From NCBI GenBank assembly GCA_021825945.1, contig JAKAFN010000006.1, positions 1-64,000 of the forward strand: 64,000 nucleotides of DNA, read 5' to 3'. A program made the position numbers and the translations under genes. This DNA comes from Pseudomonadota bacterium. GTDB taxonomy: Bacteria; Pseudomonadota; Gammaproteobacteria; Burkholderiales; Burkholderiaceae_F. Positions 33,922-45,078 of the stretch are shown here, piece after piece (positions within the stretch are counted from its first letter, which is position 1; each line of letters opens with the position of its first letter). The notes beneath the pieces were generated by a model. That model was not told the origin of the DNA, did not search any database, and worked only from the letters and a program-made list of their open reading frames with translations.

Positions 33922-35373
33922 ATGGCAGGAAAACACATCGCGCGGCGTCTCGCCGCGCTGGGGACGATGGGGCTGGGAGTCGTGCTGACGCTGATGCTGG
34001 CGTCCTGCGGCGGGGGCTCGCAATCGATGTCGATTTCCCAGGGCAGCGGATTTTTCTCTCTGAGCGCCGCGCAGGTCGCGATGGTGACGCAGTGCACGCA
34101 GAGTCAGGATCCGGCGTTGCCGAGCAGCTCCGGCAGCAACGTGGCGCCGCTGGTCGTCGACGCGGGGCCGTGCGCCTACTATCCGAGCAACAACAGCGTG
34201 GGCCCGATCAACGCGGCGCAGGATGTGATCTACACCACGGTCACGATCTGTCCGCCGGGGCTCGCGCCGCCGAGCGGGTCGTGCCAGACCATCGATCACA
34301 TCCAGGTCGACACCGGTTCGGTGGGGCTGCGCATCCTCGCCTCGGCGATGAATTCCAGCGTCCTGCAGACGCTGCCGACGGTGTCCCTGAACGGCCAGCC
34401 GATCAACGATTGCTACGCCTATGCCGACGGCTGGACCTGGGGCGTGCTGCGGACCGCCGACGTGTACGTCGGCGGCTACGACGCGACGACCAAGGTTTCG
34501 CAAGGAGACAGGGCGCCGGGAATCTCGGTCGACATCATCGGCGATCCGGCATCCGGACCGATTTCGACCGCGGCGCAGTCGACGTGCAGCGGGGGATCGC
34601 CGAGCGAGAATTCAGTAGAGACCTTCGGGGCCAACGGCATCCTGGGCGTGATGCCGGCGCAGTATGAAAATGGCCTGTACTACACCTGCACCGCAAGCGG
34701 AGGGTGTCCTGTGGTAACCATTCCGCAAAGTCAGGAAGCCAATAACCCGGTGTATTCGCTTGCCTCTATGGATGACAACGGCATCGTCGTTGCGCTGCCC
34801 GGCTTGGAAACCTTGACCCCCCCGGGGCCTCAGAAGTATGTAATCGGAACCCTGACGTTCGGGGTGACGACCGGCGGGGTGAACGGCGCGACCCATTTTT
34901 TCGCTACGGACCTCAGTTCCGGGATACCCGCGGTGCAAAGCGAGATCCAGTCGGAATCGCCACCGCAGGCGTCCTCGGCGGCATCCCAACCCGTGAATGC
35001 GATCTTCGATACCGGGACATCCTTTCTGTCGATCTATGGGACCGGGATGCCGTACACCCAGGATTCCTACCAGTGGTTGATCCCGCCGTCCCCGGTGACG
35101 GTGAATCTGTTGCTTCAGGGGCCAATCCCGAACGCCGGAAGGAACACGAGCGGGCCGCTGGTGCAGCAATACCAGGACATGGTTTCGGTGACGAGCGAGC
35201 AGACGTTGTCGACGCAGTACCCGTACCCGACGTACTGGGCGTTCGATGACCTGGCGGCGGATTCGAGCACGCCCCAGGACATCTGGGGCGCGCCCTTTTT
35301 CTTCGGCAAGACCATGTACGTCGTCTACCAGGGCTCCTTCCCGCAGGGGAATCCTCCCTTCTACGCCTATTGA
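33922..35373 (+). CDS. DUF3443 lipoprotein with pepsin-like aspartic protease signatures
   Basis: A 483-residue lipoprotein: lipobox LASC puts the lipidated Cys at residue 29. It matches DUF3443, which has no assigned function. The motif order is that of a two-lobed pepsin: HIQVDTGSVGLRIL (Asp130), TADVYVGGY (about 178-186), FGANGILGVMP (about 235-245, like FDGILGL), the second IFDTGTSFLS (Asp363), and a closing DIWGAPFFFGKTMYVVYQG (about 453-471) like the GDVFxRxYYxVFD strand of pepsins. Several paired Cys suit an oxidising compartment. If active, it is an envelope-anchored acid protease. Its stop overlaps a converging gene by seven bases. It follows DUF2844 by eight bases. Confidence 0.8.
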   Translation: MAGKHIARRLAALGTMGLGVVLTLMLASCGGGSQSMSISQGSGFFSLSAAQVAMVTQCTQSQDPALPSSSGSNVAPLVVDAGPCAYYPSNNSVGPINAAQDVIYTTVTICPPGLAPPSGSCQTIDHIQVDTGSVGLRILASAMNSSVLQTLPTVSLNGQPINDCYAYADGWTWGVLRTADVYVGGYDATTKVSQGDRAPGISVDIIGDPASGPISTAAQSTCSGGSPSENSVETFGANGILGVMPAQYENGLYYTCTASGGCPVVTIPQSQEANNPVYSLASMDDNGIVVALPGLETLTPPGPQKYVIGTLTFGVTTGGVNGATHFFATDLSSGIPAVQSEIQSESPPQASSAASQPVNAIFDTGTSFLSIYGTGMPYTQDSYQWLIPPSPVTVNLLLQGPIPNAGRNTSGPLVQQYQDMVSVTSEQTLSTQYPYPTYWAFDDLAADSSTPQDIWGAPFFFGKTMYVVYQGSFPQGNPPFYAY

Positions 35374-36983
35374 CCCGCATTCCGCAGCGCCGAGCAGCGC
35401 TGCGGATCCTGCGCCGGCAGGATGCCCCAGTCGGCGATCACCCGCGGGCCGTTGGCCTTGGTGCCCCAGGGAATGTCGATGCGTCCGCGCATCGACGGGG
35501 CGGCTTGGGCGAGTCGGGCCGCCAGGGATGCCATGTCAGTGCTGATCAGGTTGGTCTTGGGCGAGCGGTCGACGAGCACCAAGGCGCCGCAGGCTTGCAA
35601 CCACTGCGGGGAGATCCAGGTCGTCTTGGCGAAGCTGCCGTCGATGATCAGCTTGGGGCCGTGCGGGCGCAAGGCTTCGACGACGTTGCCGCCCATCCAG
35701 GTATCGCCGATGAGCAGGGCGAACGGGCCGGGCTGATGCGCGCGCCAGACCGCCGCCGCGGCCTTGGCCAGCGCCGGGCCGGGGTAGTTGTTGCGCGACG
35801 CGCGCCCGAGCCGGTCGAGCAGCACCGCCGACGTGAACGCCAGCGCCACCGCCGCCACCACTTGTAGCACGACCGTCGTGCGGATCCCCCGCGCGAGCGT
35901 GCGCTCGTCGTCGCCGCTGCGGATCCAGTGCAGCGCCAGCAGGCCGAAGAGGCCGAAGTACATCGTGACCCACGAGCTTTCGAGGTAGATGCCGCCGAGC
36001 ACGCCCAGCGCCAGCGTGACGGCGAGCGGCCCCAGTCCGGCGTAGAGCAGGAATTCCCAGTCGCCGGGGTGGTTCCAGCGCGGCGCGGATGCGGCGTCGG
36101 CCGCAGTGCGGCGCGATGCCTGCGCCAGCCAGGCGGCTACGGCGAGGAACACCGCCAGGCGCGCGAGTTCGGAACCGAGGAAGCCGGACAGCGCGCGGAA
36201 GTGCGCGGCGGAGAGCGCCTGGGAAAACGACTGTCCGCCCTCGAGGTGGGTGGATTCGGCCGCATAGCGGATCGGCTCGAAATGGTGCGCGGCGATCCAC
36301 GCGAAGTGCGGCGAGAAGACGAGCAGGCCGGTCACGGTCGCAGCCGTCAGGCCGCGCGCGGTGCGCCGCTCGGCGATGCGGCCGCGGCGCAGCAGGTAGG
36401 CGCCGAACGCGACGAACAGCAGCGCCGCGCTGTATTTGGCGAGCATGCACAGGCCCGCTACGACGCCGAAGGCGATCCAGTCGCGGAGTCGGCCGTCGCG
36501 CACCGCCCGGTAGAACGTGAACGTCGCCGCCGCCACCAGCGGGATCTGCACCGTGTTGTGGTTGAAGTACATCCCGCGCACGTTGTAGTAGGCGATGAGC
36601 GACACGAGCACGGTGGCGAGTAGGGCGCGGGCGGGCGTGGTCACGGCGCAGCCCAGTCGCCAGACGTAGATCAGGCCGACGGCGACGCAGGCTTCGGCGG
36701 CGAGGTAGGTGACCCAGATGCGGTGGCCGAAGACGGTGGTGAAGGCATAGAGGATCCATGCCGGCATCGGCGGATGCTTGTAGTAGCCCCACTGCGGGTG
36801 CGCGGACCAGACCAGTTCCTCGATGTTGTCCCAGGGCGGGGCGGTCTGGCTGATCGCGCTCAGCATGGTCCAGAGCGCGATCTGGCCGATCAGCAGGATC
36901 GCCAGCCGGGCGGCGTAGGGCAGGCGGGAAAATCGGCCGGGGACGGTGGATGGGGTGGATATGGTCGATGCGGAGGGCGTCAT
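35367..36983 (-). CDS. Polytopic glycosyltransferase, GT39/ArnT (PMT_2) type
   Basis: A 538-residue inner-membrane protein with about eleven or twelve helices. The first periplasmic loop has the acidic PPWDNIEELVWSAHPQWGYY, the catalytic Asp region of PMT/ArnT-like enzymes, followed by KHPPMPAWILYA. Members move a sugar from a polyprenyl phosphate carrier to lipid A, proteins or other envelope acceptors. The C-terminal soluble part (about 400-538) is smaller than in ArnT. It starts 13 bases after the prolyl iminopeptidase gene on the same strand, and its stop overlaps the DUF3443 stop. The acceptor is unknown. Confidence 0.83.
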   Translation of the reverse strand: MTPSASTISTPSTVPGRFSRLPYAARLAILLIGQIALWTMLSAISQTAPPWDNIEELVWSAHPQWGYYKHPPMPAWILYAFTTVFGHRIWVTYLAAEACVAVGLIYVWRLGCAVTTPARALLATVLVSLIAYYNVRGMYFNHNTVQIPLVAAATFTFYRAVRDGRLRDWIAFGVVAGLCMLAKYSAALLFVAFGAYLLRRGRIAERRTARGLTAATVTGLLVFSPHFAWIAAHHFEPIRYAAESTHLEGGQSFSQALSAAHFRALSGFLGSELARLAVFLAVAAWLAQASRRTAADAASAPRWNHPGDWEFLLYAGLGPLAVTLALGVLGGIYLESSWVTMYFGLFGLLALHWIRSGDDERTLARGIRTTVVLQVVAAVALAFTSAVLLDRLGRASRNNYPGPALAKAAAAVWRAHQPGPFALLIGDTWMGGNVVEALRPHGPKLIIDGSFAKTTWISPQWLQACGALVLVDRSPKTNLISTDMASLAARLAQAAPSMRGRIDIPWGTKANGPRVIADWGILPAQDPQRCSALRNAGQ

Positions 36984-36996
36984 GGCGGGCGCGCGA

Positions 36997-37983
36997 TCAA
37001 TGGTTCCGGTCGTCTTGGAGCGTTCTGCTGCGATGCGACCAGCGCGCCTTGAATCCTTCGGTTGCCCGCATCACGGCGGCGCGGACGGAGGGCTCCCATA
37101 CCGAATGGCCGGCATCCGGGACCACGGTGTATTGGGCACCCGGCCAGGCGCGGGCGAGTTCGTCGGCGCTGACGATGGGGCAGACCAGGTCGTATCGCGA
37201 GTGGATGATGGCTGCCGGCAGGTGGTGGATGCGGTAGAGGTTGTCGAGTAGCTGGTTGGGTGCAAGAAAGCAATGGTGGGCGAAATAGTGGGCCTCCAGA
37301 CGCGCCAGGGCCGTGGCCTCGTCCGAGAGCTCGCGGACGAGGTCGGGTTTCGGCTGCAGCGTCGAGCAGCTTCCCTCGTAGGTACTCCAGGCGCGCGCGA
37401 ACGGAATATGCACCGCCGGATCGGGGTCGAACAAACGGCGCAGGTATCCCCGCAGCAGGTCGCCACGCTCTTCGGCCGGCAGGATTTCCGCGAACCGCCG
37501 CCAGGCTTCGGGCTGGATCTGCCGTAGGCCATAGAGAAACCACTCGATTTCGCTGTCCCGGCCGAGAAAGATGCCGCGCAGGACGAATCCGAGGCAGTGA
37601 TCGGGGTGGGCTTCACCGTAGGCCAGCGCCAGCGTGCTGCCCCAGGAGCCGCCGAAGAGCAGCCACTGTCCGATGCCCAGGTGTTCGCGCAGACGATCCA
37701 TGTCGGCAACGAGGTTCGGCAGGGTGTTGTCCCGGATCTCGCCGTGCGGCGTCGAGGAGCCGGCCCCGCGCTGATCGAAAAGCACGATCCGGAATATCGC
37801 AGGATCGAAAAAGCGCCGATGTTCCGGCGCACTGCCGCCCCCCGGCCCGCCATGCAGGAACACGACGGGGATGCCGTAGGGGTTGCCGCTGGTCTCCCAG
37901 TACATCGTGTGCAGGGCATCCAGGGGCAGCATGCCATGGTCATCGGGTTCGATCGGCGCGTATAGGTCGGTACGGGGGTCCAT
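36997..37983 (-). CDS. pip: Prolyl iminopeptidase (S33 alpha/beta hydrolase)
   Basis: Cytoplasmic serine peptidase that removes N-terminal proline. The protein has 328 residues from ATG 37983. HGGPGGG forms the oxyanion region, FGGSWGSTLALAYGEAHPD holds the nucleophile Ser, FDQRGAGSS is family-typical, and the late Asp (YDLVCP) and His (DAGHSVWEP) complete the triad. The upstream open frame adds about 92 non-family residues and is dropped. It probably shares a transcript with the following GT39-type gene. A 254-base gap separates it from the divergent FAD oxidoreductase gene. Confidence 0.93.
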   Translation of the reverse strand: MDPRTDLYAPIEPDDHGMLPLDALHTMYWETSGNPYGIPVVFLHGGPGGGSAPEHRRFFDPAIFRIVLFDQRGAGSSTPHGEIRDNTLPNLVADMDRLREHLGIGQWLLFGGSWGSTLALAYGEAHPDHCLGFVLRGIFLGRDSEIEWFLYGLRQIQPEAWRRFAEILPAEERGDLLRGYLRRLFDPDPAVHIPFARAWSTYEGSCSTLQPKPDLVRELSDEATALARLEAHYFAHHCFLAPNQLLDNLYRIHHLPAAIIHSRYDLVCPIVSADELARAWPGAQYTVVPDAGHSVWEPSVRAAVMRATEGFKARWSHRSRTLQDDRNH

Positions 37984-38237
37984 GCCGGAGTCGTGGTTGG
38001 GGTTGTCGTGGGTTGGGTCGGACGTTCCCGCGCGCACGGGCATCCGCCCGCGCCTCCGGGGTGAGGTCCGGATTCCGATTATGCCTTCTCCATCGATCCG
38101 GGCTACGATTGCCGGCCGGTGGCCGGATGGACCTTCGGTAGCGTTCCGTTTTCCGTTCCCGGCGCGACGCTGCGGTTGTTCCGCGGCAGACGGGGATGCG
38201 CCATGCAATCGGGCGACGACGGAACTTCGGAACATCG

Positions 38238-39287
38238 ATGACGATATCGGAAGCAGCACGCGAGGATCTCCCGGGGCCGTGGCACGTGGCCGTGGTCGGC
38301 GCCGGCGTGGCCGGCCTTTCCTGCGCGCGGGCGCTGGCGGCGCGGGGAGTCCGGGTCACGGTGTTCGAAAGCGCCGCAGCGCCCGGAGGGCGCCTGGCCG
38401 CCCTGCAGACCGACGGCGGACTGCACGATGTCGGCGCGCCCTGGGCCTGGGTGCAGAGTGCCGCCTTTGCGCGCACCATCCGGACCTGGGCCGATGCCAA
38501 TGTGGTGCGGTCCTGGCCGGCCGTTGCCGTGGAAATCGACAACGCATCGATCCGGCGCACGTCTTCGGCCGGCGCCCGGGGCCTGCGCTTCGTCGGCATG
38601 CCGGCGATGGCGGCGCTCGGTCAGCATCTCGCGCAGGGCATCGACGTCGTGCTGCAGGCGCGGGTCGCCCGCCTTGCCCGGGGTCGGGAGGAGTGGTTCC
38701 TGTTCGACCCCATCAATCGGCAGTTGGGGATCGCCGGATTCGATGCCGTCGTCCTGGCGGTGCCGTCGCCGGTGGCAGCCGCCCTTGCGCACGGCTGGAC
38801 GGAATTGGCGACGCGGGTCGAGGCGGTGCGCTGGGACGCGTGCTGGGTGGGCGCGCTGACGCTGGCGCGGGCCTGCGGTCTGGGTTTCGACGTCGCGCGG
38901 ATCCATGCCGATCCGATCCTCGCCATGGCGGTGCGGGATAGCGCGAAACCGGGCCGGGGGGGCGGCGATGCCGGCGATGGGGAGGGCGGCGAGCGCTGGA
39001 CCTTGACCGCCCACGCGGGATGGTCCAACCGATTCTCGGATCTCACCCCGGACGAGGCGGTGCGCTGGATGCAGAAGGCGTTTGCTGCGCGCCTTGCACG
39101 GGTATTGGTCCCGAAGGCCGCGGTGGGGATGCGGTGGCACCACGCCTTGCCGGTGAATCCGCTCGCCGAATCGTTTCTCTGGGATGCCCATCGGCGCATC
39201 GGGTTCGCGGGAGATTGGTGCGGTGGCGCAACGGTCGATGCGGCGGTGGTGTCGGGGACGGAGTTGGGGAAGGTCGTCGGCGCCTAG
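38238..39287 (+). CDS. FAD-dependent amine-oxidase-like (renalase-like) oxidoreductase
   Basis: A 349-residue flavoprotein. The N-terminal dinucleotide fold is [20 protein letters not shown] followed by [15 protein letters not shown], and the C-terminal FAD site is [19 protein letters not shown]. The spacing and length match the short amine-oxidase/renalase-like proteins of proteobacteria, whose substrates are mostly unknown; bacterial renalases oxidise off-form dihydronicotinamides. A Gly/Asp-rich loop at about residues 235-252 is probably surface-exposed. ATG 38238 is chosen because the upstream frame lacks family character. A reversed palindromic repeat starts three bases after the stop. 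Confidence 0.82.
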   Translation: MTISEAAREDLPGPWHVAVVGAGVAGLSCARALAARGVRVTVFESAAAPGGRLAALQTDGGLHDVGAPWAWVQSAAFARTIRTWADANVVRSWPAVAVEIDNASIRRTSSAGARGLRFVGMPAMAALGQHLAQGIDVVLQARVARLARGREEWFLFDPINRQLGIAGFDAVVLAVPSPVAAALAHGWTELATRVEAVRWDACWVGALTLARACGLGFDVARIHADPILAMAVRDSAKPGRGGGDAGDGEGGERWTLTAHAGWSNRFSDLTPDEAVRWMQKAFAARLARVLVPKAAVGMRWHHALPVNPLAESFLWDAHRRIGFAGDWCGGATVDAAVVSGTELGKVVGA

Positions 39288-39289
39288 TC

Positions 39290-39359
39290 GTCATTGCGAG
39301 GGCGTGGTGCGAGCAATCCGGGGGCTGGATCGCCGCGGCCCTGCGGGCCTCGCGAGGAC
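39290..39359 (-). repeat. Dispersed palindromic repeat, family A, copy 4 (reversed)
   Basis: This copy reads in the opposite direction to the others: GTCATTGCGAGGGCGTGGTG at the left corresponds to the right half elsewhere, and CGGCCCTGCGGGCCTCGCGA at the right to the left half. It begins three bases after the oxidoreductase stop and ends about 60 bases before aroC. Confidence 0.75.
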
Positions 39360-39420
39360 GTTCGCGGGCGATTGCGTCAGCCGGGCACTGTCACGGTCTC
39401 CAGTCCGTCATAATTCGGCT

Positions 39421-40521
39421 ATGAGCTCCACTTTCGGCAGATTGTTCCGCGTCACCGACTTCGGTGAGTCCCATGGTCCCGCGATCGGCTGCGTCATCGA
39501 CGGTTGTCCGCCAGGCATGGCGCTTTCGGAGGCCGACATCCAAGCGGACCTCGACCGGCGCAAGCCCGGTACCTCGCGTCACGTCACCCAGCGGCGCGAA
39601 CCCGACCGGGTCGAGATCCTGTCCGGCGTCTACGAGGGCCGCACCACCGGCACGCCGATCGCGTTGCTGATCCGCAACGAGGATCAACGCAGCCGCGACT
39701 ATGAGAGCCTGCTCGATACCTTCCGGCCCGGTCATGCCGACTATACCTACTGGCGCAAGTACGGTCTGCGCGACCCGCGCGGCGGCGGGCGGTCGTCGGC
39801 GCGCCTGACGGCGCCGCTGGTTGCCGCCGGCGCCGTCGCGCGCAAATGGTTGGGCGAGCGTTACGGCACCACGATCCGCGGCCATCTGCAGCAGTTGGGG
39901 GATGTCGCGATCCCCTTCGAGAGCTGGGATGCGGTGGCGCGCAACCCCTTCTTCGCGCCCAGCGCCGACGCGGTTGCGGGACTGGAACGGTATATGGACG
40001 AATTGCGTGCGGCGGGAGATTCCTGCGGTGCCCGCCTGCGGGTCTGCGCGCAGGCGGTGCCGGTCGGTCTGGGCGCGCCGTTGGCGGCCAAGCTCGACGC
40101 CGACATCGCCTGGGCGATGATGAGCATCAACGCGGTCAAGGGCGTGGAGATCGGCGCCGGATTCGCTTCGGTCGCGCAGCGCGGTTCCGATCATGGCGAC
40201 GAGATGACGCCGCAAGGGTTCCTGTCCAACCATGCCGGCGGCATCCTGGGCGGCATTTCCACCGGCCAGGATATCGAGGTGTCGATCGCCCTCAAACCCA
40301 CCTCCAGCATCCGCATTCCGCGGCGTTCGGTCGATCGCGATCTCGAACCGACGGAAGTGGTGACCCATGGCCGCCACGATCCGTGCGTCGGGATTCGTGC
40401 CACGCCGATCGCCGAGGCGATGCTTGCACTGGTGCTGATGGACCACGCGTTGTTGCATCGGGCGCAGAACGCCGACGTCGATCTGCCCGTGCCGCCGTTG
40501 CCGGGGAGCGCGGTGGCATAA
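39421..40521 (+). CDS. aroC: Chorismate synthase
   Basis: Converts 5-enolpyruvylshikimate 3-phosphate to chorismate with reduced FMN, the last common step of aromatic amino acid synthesis. The 366-residue length is usual. Signatures are [18 protein letters not shown] near the N-terminus, [10 protein letters not shown], the [21 protein letters not shown] stretch (in parts), and [19 protein letters not shown] 39421 is the natural family start. leuC follows after 32 bases, so it probably opens the aroC-leuCDB-asd transcript. The chorismate it makes also feeds the trp genes downstream. Confidence 0.96.
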   Translation: MSSTFGRLFRVTDFGESHGPAIGCVIDGCPPGMALSEADIQADLDRRKPGTSRHVTQRREPDRVEILSGVYEGRTTGTPIALLIRNEDQRSRDYESLLDTFRPGHADYTYWRKYGLRDPRGGGRSSARLTAPLVAAGAVARKWLGERYGTTIRGHLQQLGDVAIPFESWDAVARNPFFAPSADAVAGLERYMDELRAAGDSCGARLRVCAQAVPVGLGAPLAAKLDADIAWAMMSINAVKGVEIGAGFASVAQRGSDHGDEMTPQGFLSNHAGGILGGISTGQDIEVSIALKPTSSIRIPRRSVDRDLEPTEVVTHGRHDPCVGIRATPIAEAMLALVLMDHALLHRAQNADVDLPVPPLPGSAVA

Positions 40522-40553
40522 TTTCCGGTTTCCCGACCCAGACCCCGACACCG

Positions 40554-41981
40554 ATGTCTGCCGCTCCCCGCACGCTCTACGACAAGCTGTGGGACGACCA
40601 TGTCGTCCAAGTGGAACCCGATGGCACGGCGCTGCTCTACATCGACCGCCATCTCGTCCACGAAGTCACCAGCCCCCAGGCATTCGACGGTTTGCGTGCC
40701 GCCGGGCGCAAACCCTGGCGCATTGCGTCGATCGTCGCGACGGCCGATCACAACACGCCCACGCGCGGCTGGGATCGTGGCCTCGAAGGCGTCGCCGACC
40801 CGACGTCGCGCTTGCAGATCCAGACGCTCGACGACAACATCCGCGCGTTCGGCGCCGCCGCCTATTTTCCGTTTCTCGACCGGCGCCAGGGCATCGTCCA
40901 CGTCGTCGGACCCGAGGAGGGCGCGACCCTGCCCGGCATGACGGTGGTCTGCGGCGATTCGCATACCAGCACGCACGGTGCCCTGGGCGCACTCGCGTTC
41001 GGCATCGGCACTTCCGAGGTCGAACACGTGCTCGCGACGCAGACGCTGGTCGCCCGAAAATCGAAGAACTTTCTCGTGCGCGTCGGCGGCGCGTTCCATG
41101 CCGGCGTCGGTACCAAGGATCTCGCGCTCGCGCTGATCGGCCGCATCGGTACGGCCGGTGGCACCGGCTACGCCATCGAGTTTGCCGGGCCGGCGATCCG
41201 TAACAGCTCGGTCGAGGCCCGCATGACCCTGTGCAACATGGCGATCGAGGCCGGCGCGCGCGCCGGCCTGGTGGCGGTCGACGAGCGCACCCTCGAGTAC
41301 GTCCGTGGCCGCCCGATGGCGCCCGGCGGCGAGGACTGGAACCGCGCGGTGCTGTCCTGGCAGGCCTTGCATTCCGACGAGGGCGCGCAGTTCGACCGCA
41401 CGGTCGATCTCGACGTGACCGGGCTCGCGCCGCAGGTGAGTTGGGGCACGTCGCCGGAAATGGTGGTGCCGATCGACGGCGCGGTGCCGGATCCGGAGAC
41501 GGAGACGGACCCGGTGAAGCGGGCGGCGATCGAGCGAGCGTTGCAGTACATGGGCCTTGCGCCACGCACGCCGATGCGCGAGATCGCGATCGATAGGGTG
41601 TTCATCGGTTCCTGCACCAATTCGCGCATCGAGGACCTGCGCATTGCGGCGCGCGTGGCGCAGGGCCGGCACGTCGCGGCGACGGTCAAGGCCGCGCTGG
41701 TGGTGCCGGGATCCGGTCTGGTGAAAGCGCAGGCCGAGGCCGAGGGCCTGGACCGCGTATTTCGCGACGCCGGATTCGAATGGCGCGAACCCGGTTGCTC
41801 GATGTGCTTGGGCATGAACGAAGACCGGCTGGAGCCGGGCGAGCGTTGTGCCTCGACATCCAACCGCAACTTCGAGGGTCGGCAGGGACCGGGGGGGCGC
41901 ACACACCTCGTCAGTCCCGCGATGGCTGCGGCGGCGGCGATCGCCGGCCGTTTCGTCGACGTGCGCGAAATCCTGGGGTGA
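40554..41981 (+). CDS. leuC: 3-isopropylmalate dehydratase large subunit
   Basis: Isomerises 2- to 3-isopropylmalate together with LeuD. The 475-residue aconitase-family protein carries the three 4Fe-4S ligands, one in [13 protein letters not shown] and two in [12 protein letters not shown]. Other marks are [20 protein letters not shown] and the C-terminal [23 protein letters not shown] 40554 follows aroC closely. Many betaproteobacteria have an entericidin gene between leuC and leuD; here the gap is only four bases. Confidence 0.96.
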   Translation: MSAAPRTLYDKLWDDHVVQVEPDGTALLYIDRHLVHEVTSPQAFDGLRAAGRKPWRIASIVATADHNTPTRGWDRGLEGVADPTSRLQIQTLDDNIRAFGAAAYFPFLDRRQGIVHVVGPEEGATLPGMTVVCGDSHTSTHGALGALAFGIGTSEVEHVLATQTLVARKSKNFLVRVGGAFHAGVGTKDLALALIGRIGTAGGTGYAIEFAGPAIRNSSVEARMTLCNMAIEAGARAGLVAVDERTLEYVRGRPMAPGGEDWNRAVLSWQALHSDEGAQFDRTVDLDVTGLAPQVSWGTSPEMVVPIDGAVPDPETETDPVKRAAIERALQYMGLAPRTPMREIAIDRVFIGSCTNSRIEDLRIAARVAQGRHVAATVKAALVVPGSGLVKAQAEAEGLDRVFRDAGFEWREPGCSMCLGMNEDRLEPGERCASTSNRNFEGRQGPGGRTHLVSPAMAAAAAIAGRFVDVREILG

Positions 41982-44842
<2,861 letters not shown>

Positions 44843-44933
44843 TCGGTACGACGGGCGCCGTCCAACGTGTGGATGAACCGCGCCCTCGCGCCCATGGGGG
44901 ACCGGCAGGAATACGGATTTCCGGTATGGTTGC

Positions 44934-44957
44934 CCCGGCGCCCTGCGGGGCGCCGGG
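44934..44957. terminator. Strong GC hairpin between asd and fimV
   Basis: CCCGGCGCCC (44934-44943) pairs perfectly with GGGCGCCGGG (44948-44957) around a four-base loop. There is no T run after it on the plus strand, so it is not a textbook intrinsic terminator, but its place about 90 bases after asd and before the putative fimV promoter suggests it bounds the two units. Confidence 0.5.
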
Positions 44958-45014
44958 TTCGGGAATCCGTCGATATCGCCCAGGCTTGCGTTTCAATTCA
45001 GGGTTTTTCTGAGA

Positions 45015-45043
45015 TTGCGCGCGTAAGTCCCTGATGCTATGTT
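45015..45043 (+). promoter_or_regulatory. Probable fimV promoter
   Basis: TTGCGC (45015-45020) and TATGTT (45038-45043) are separated by 17 bases in a locally AT-richer stretch, 36 bases before the GTG start of fimV. Both hexamers match four of six consensus bases. Confidence 0.4.
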
Positions 45044-45078
45044 AAAAACGAGGTTTCATCCTCTCTGAGGAAACGCAC

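Noticed and set aside
4515..39359. CRISPR array or phage attachment sites as the explanation of the repeated elements
   Set aside because: The copies are about 75 bases, far apart, of mixed orientation and without regular spacers or cas genes. No integrase or tRNA-linked direct repeat was seen.
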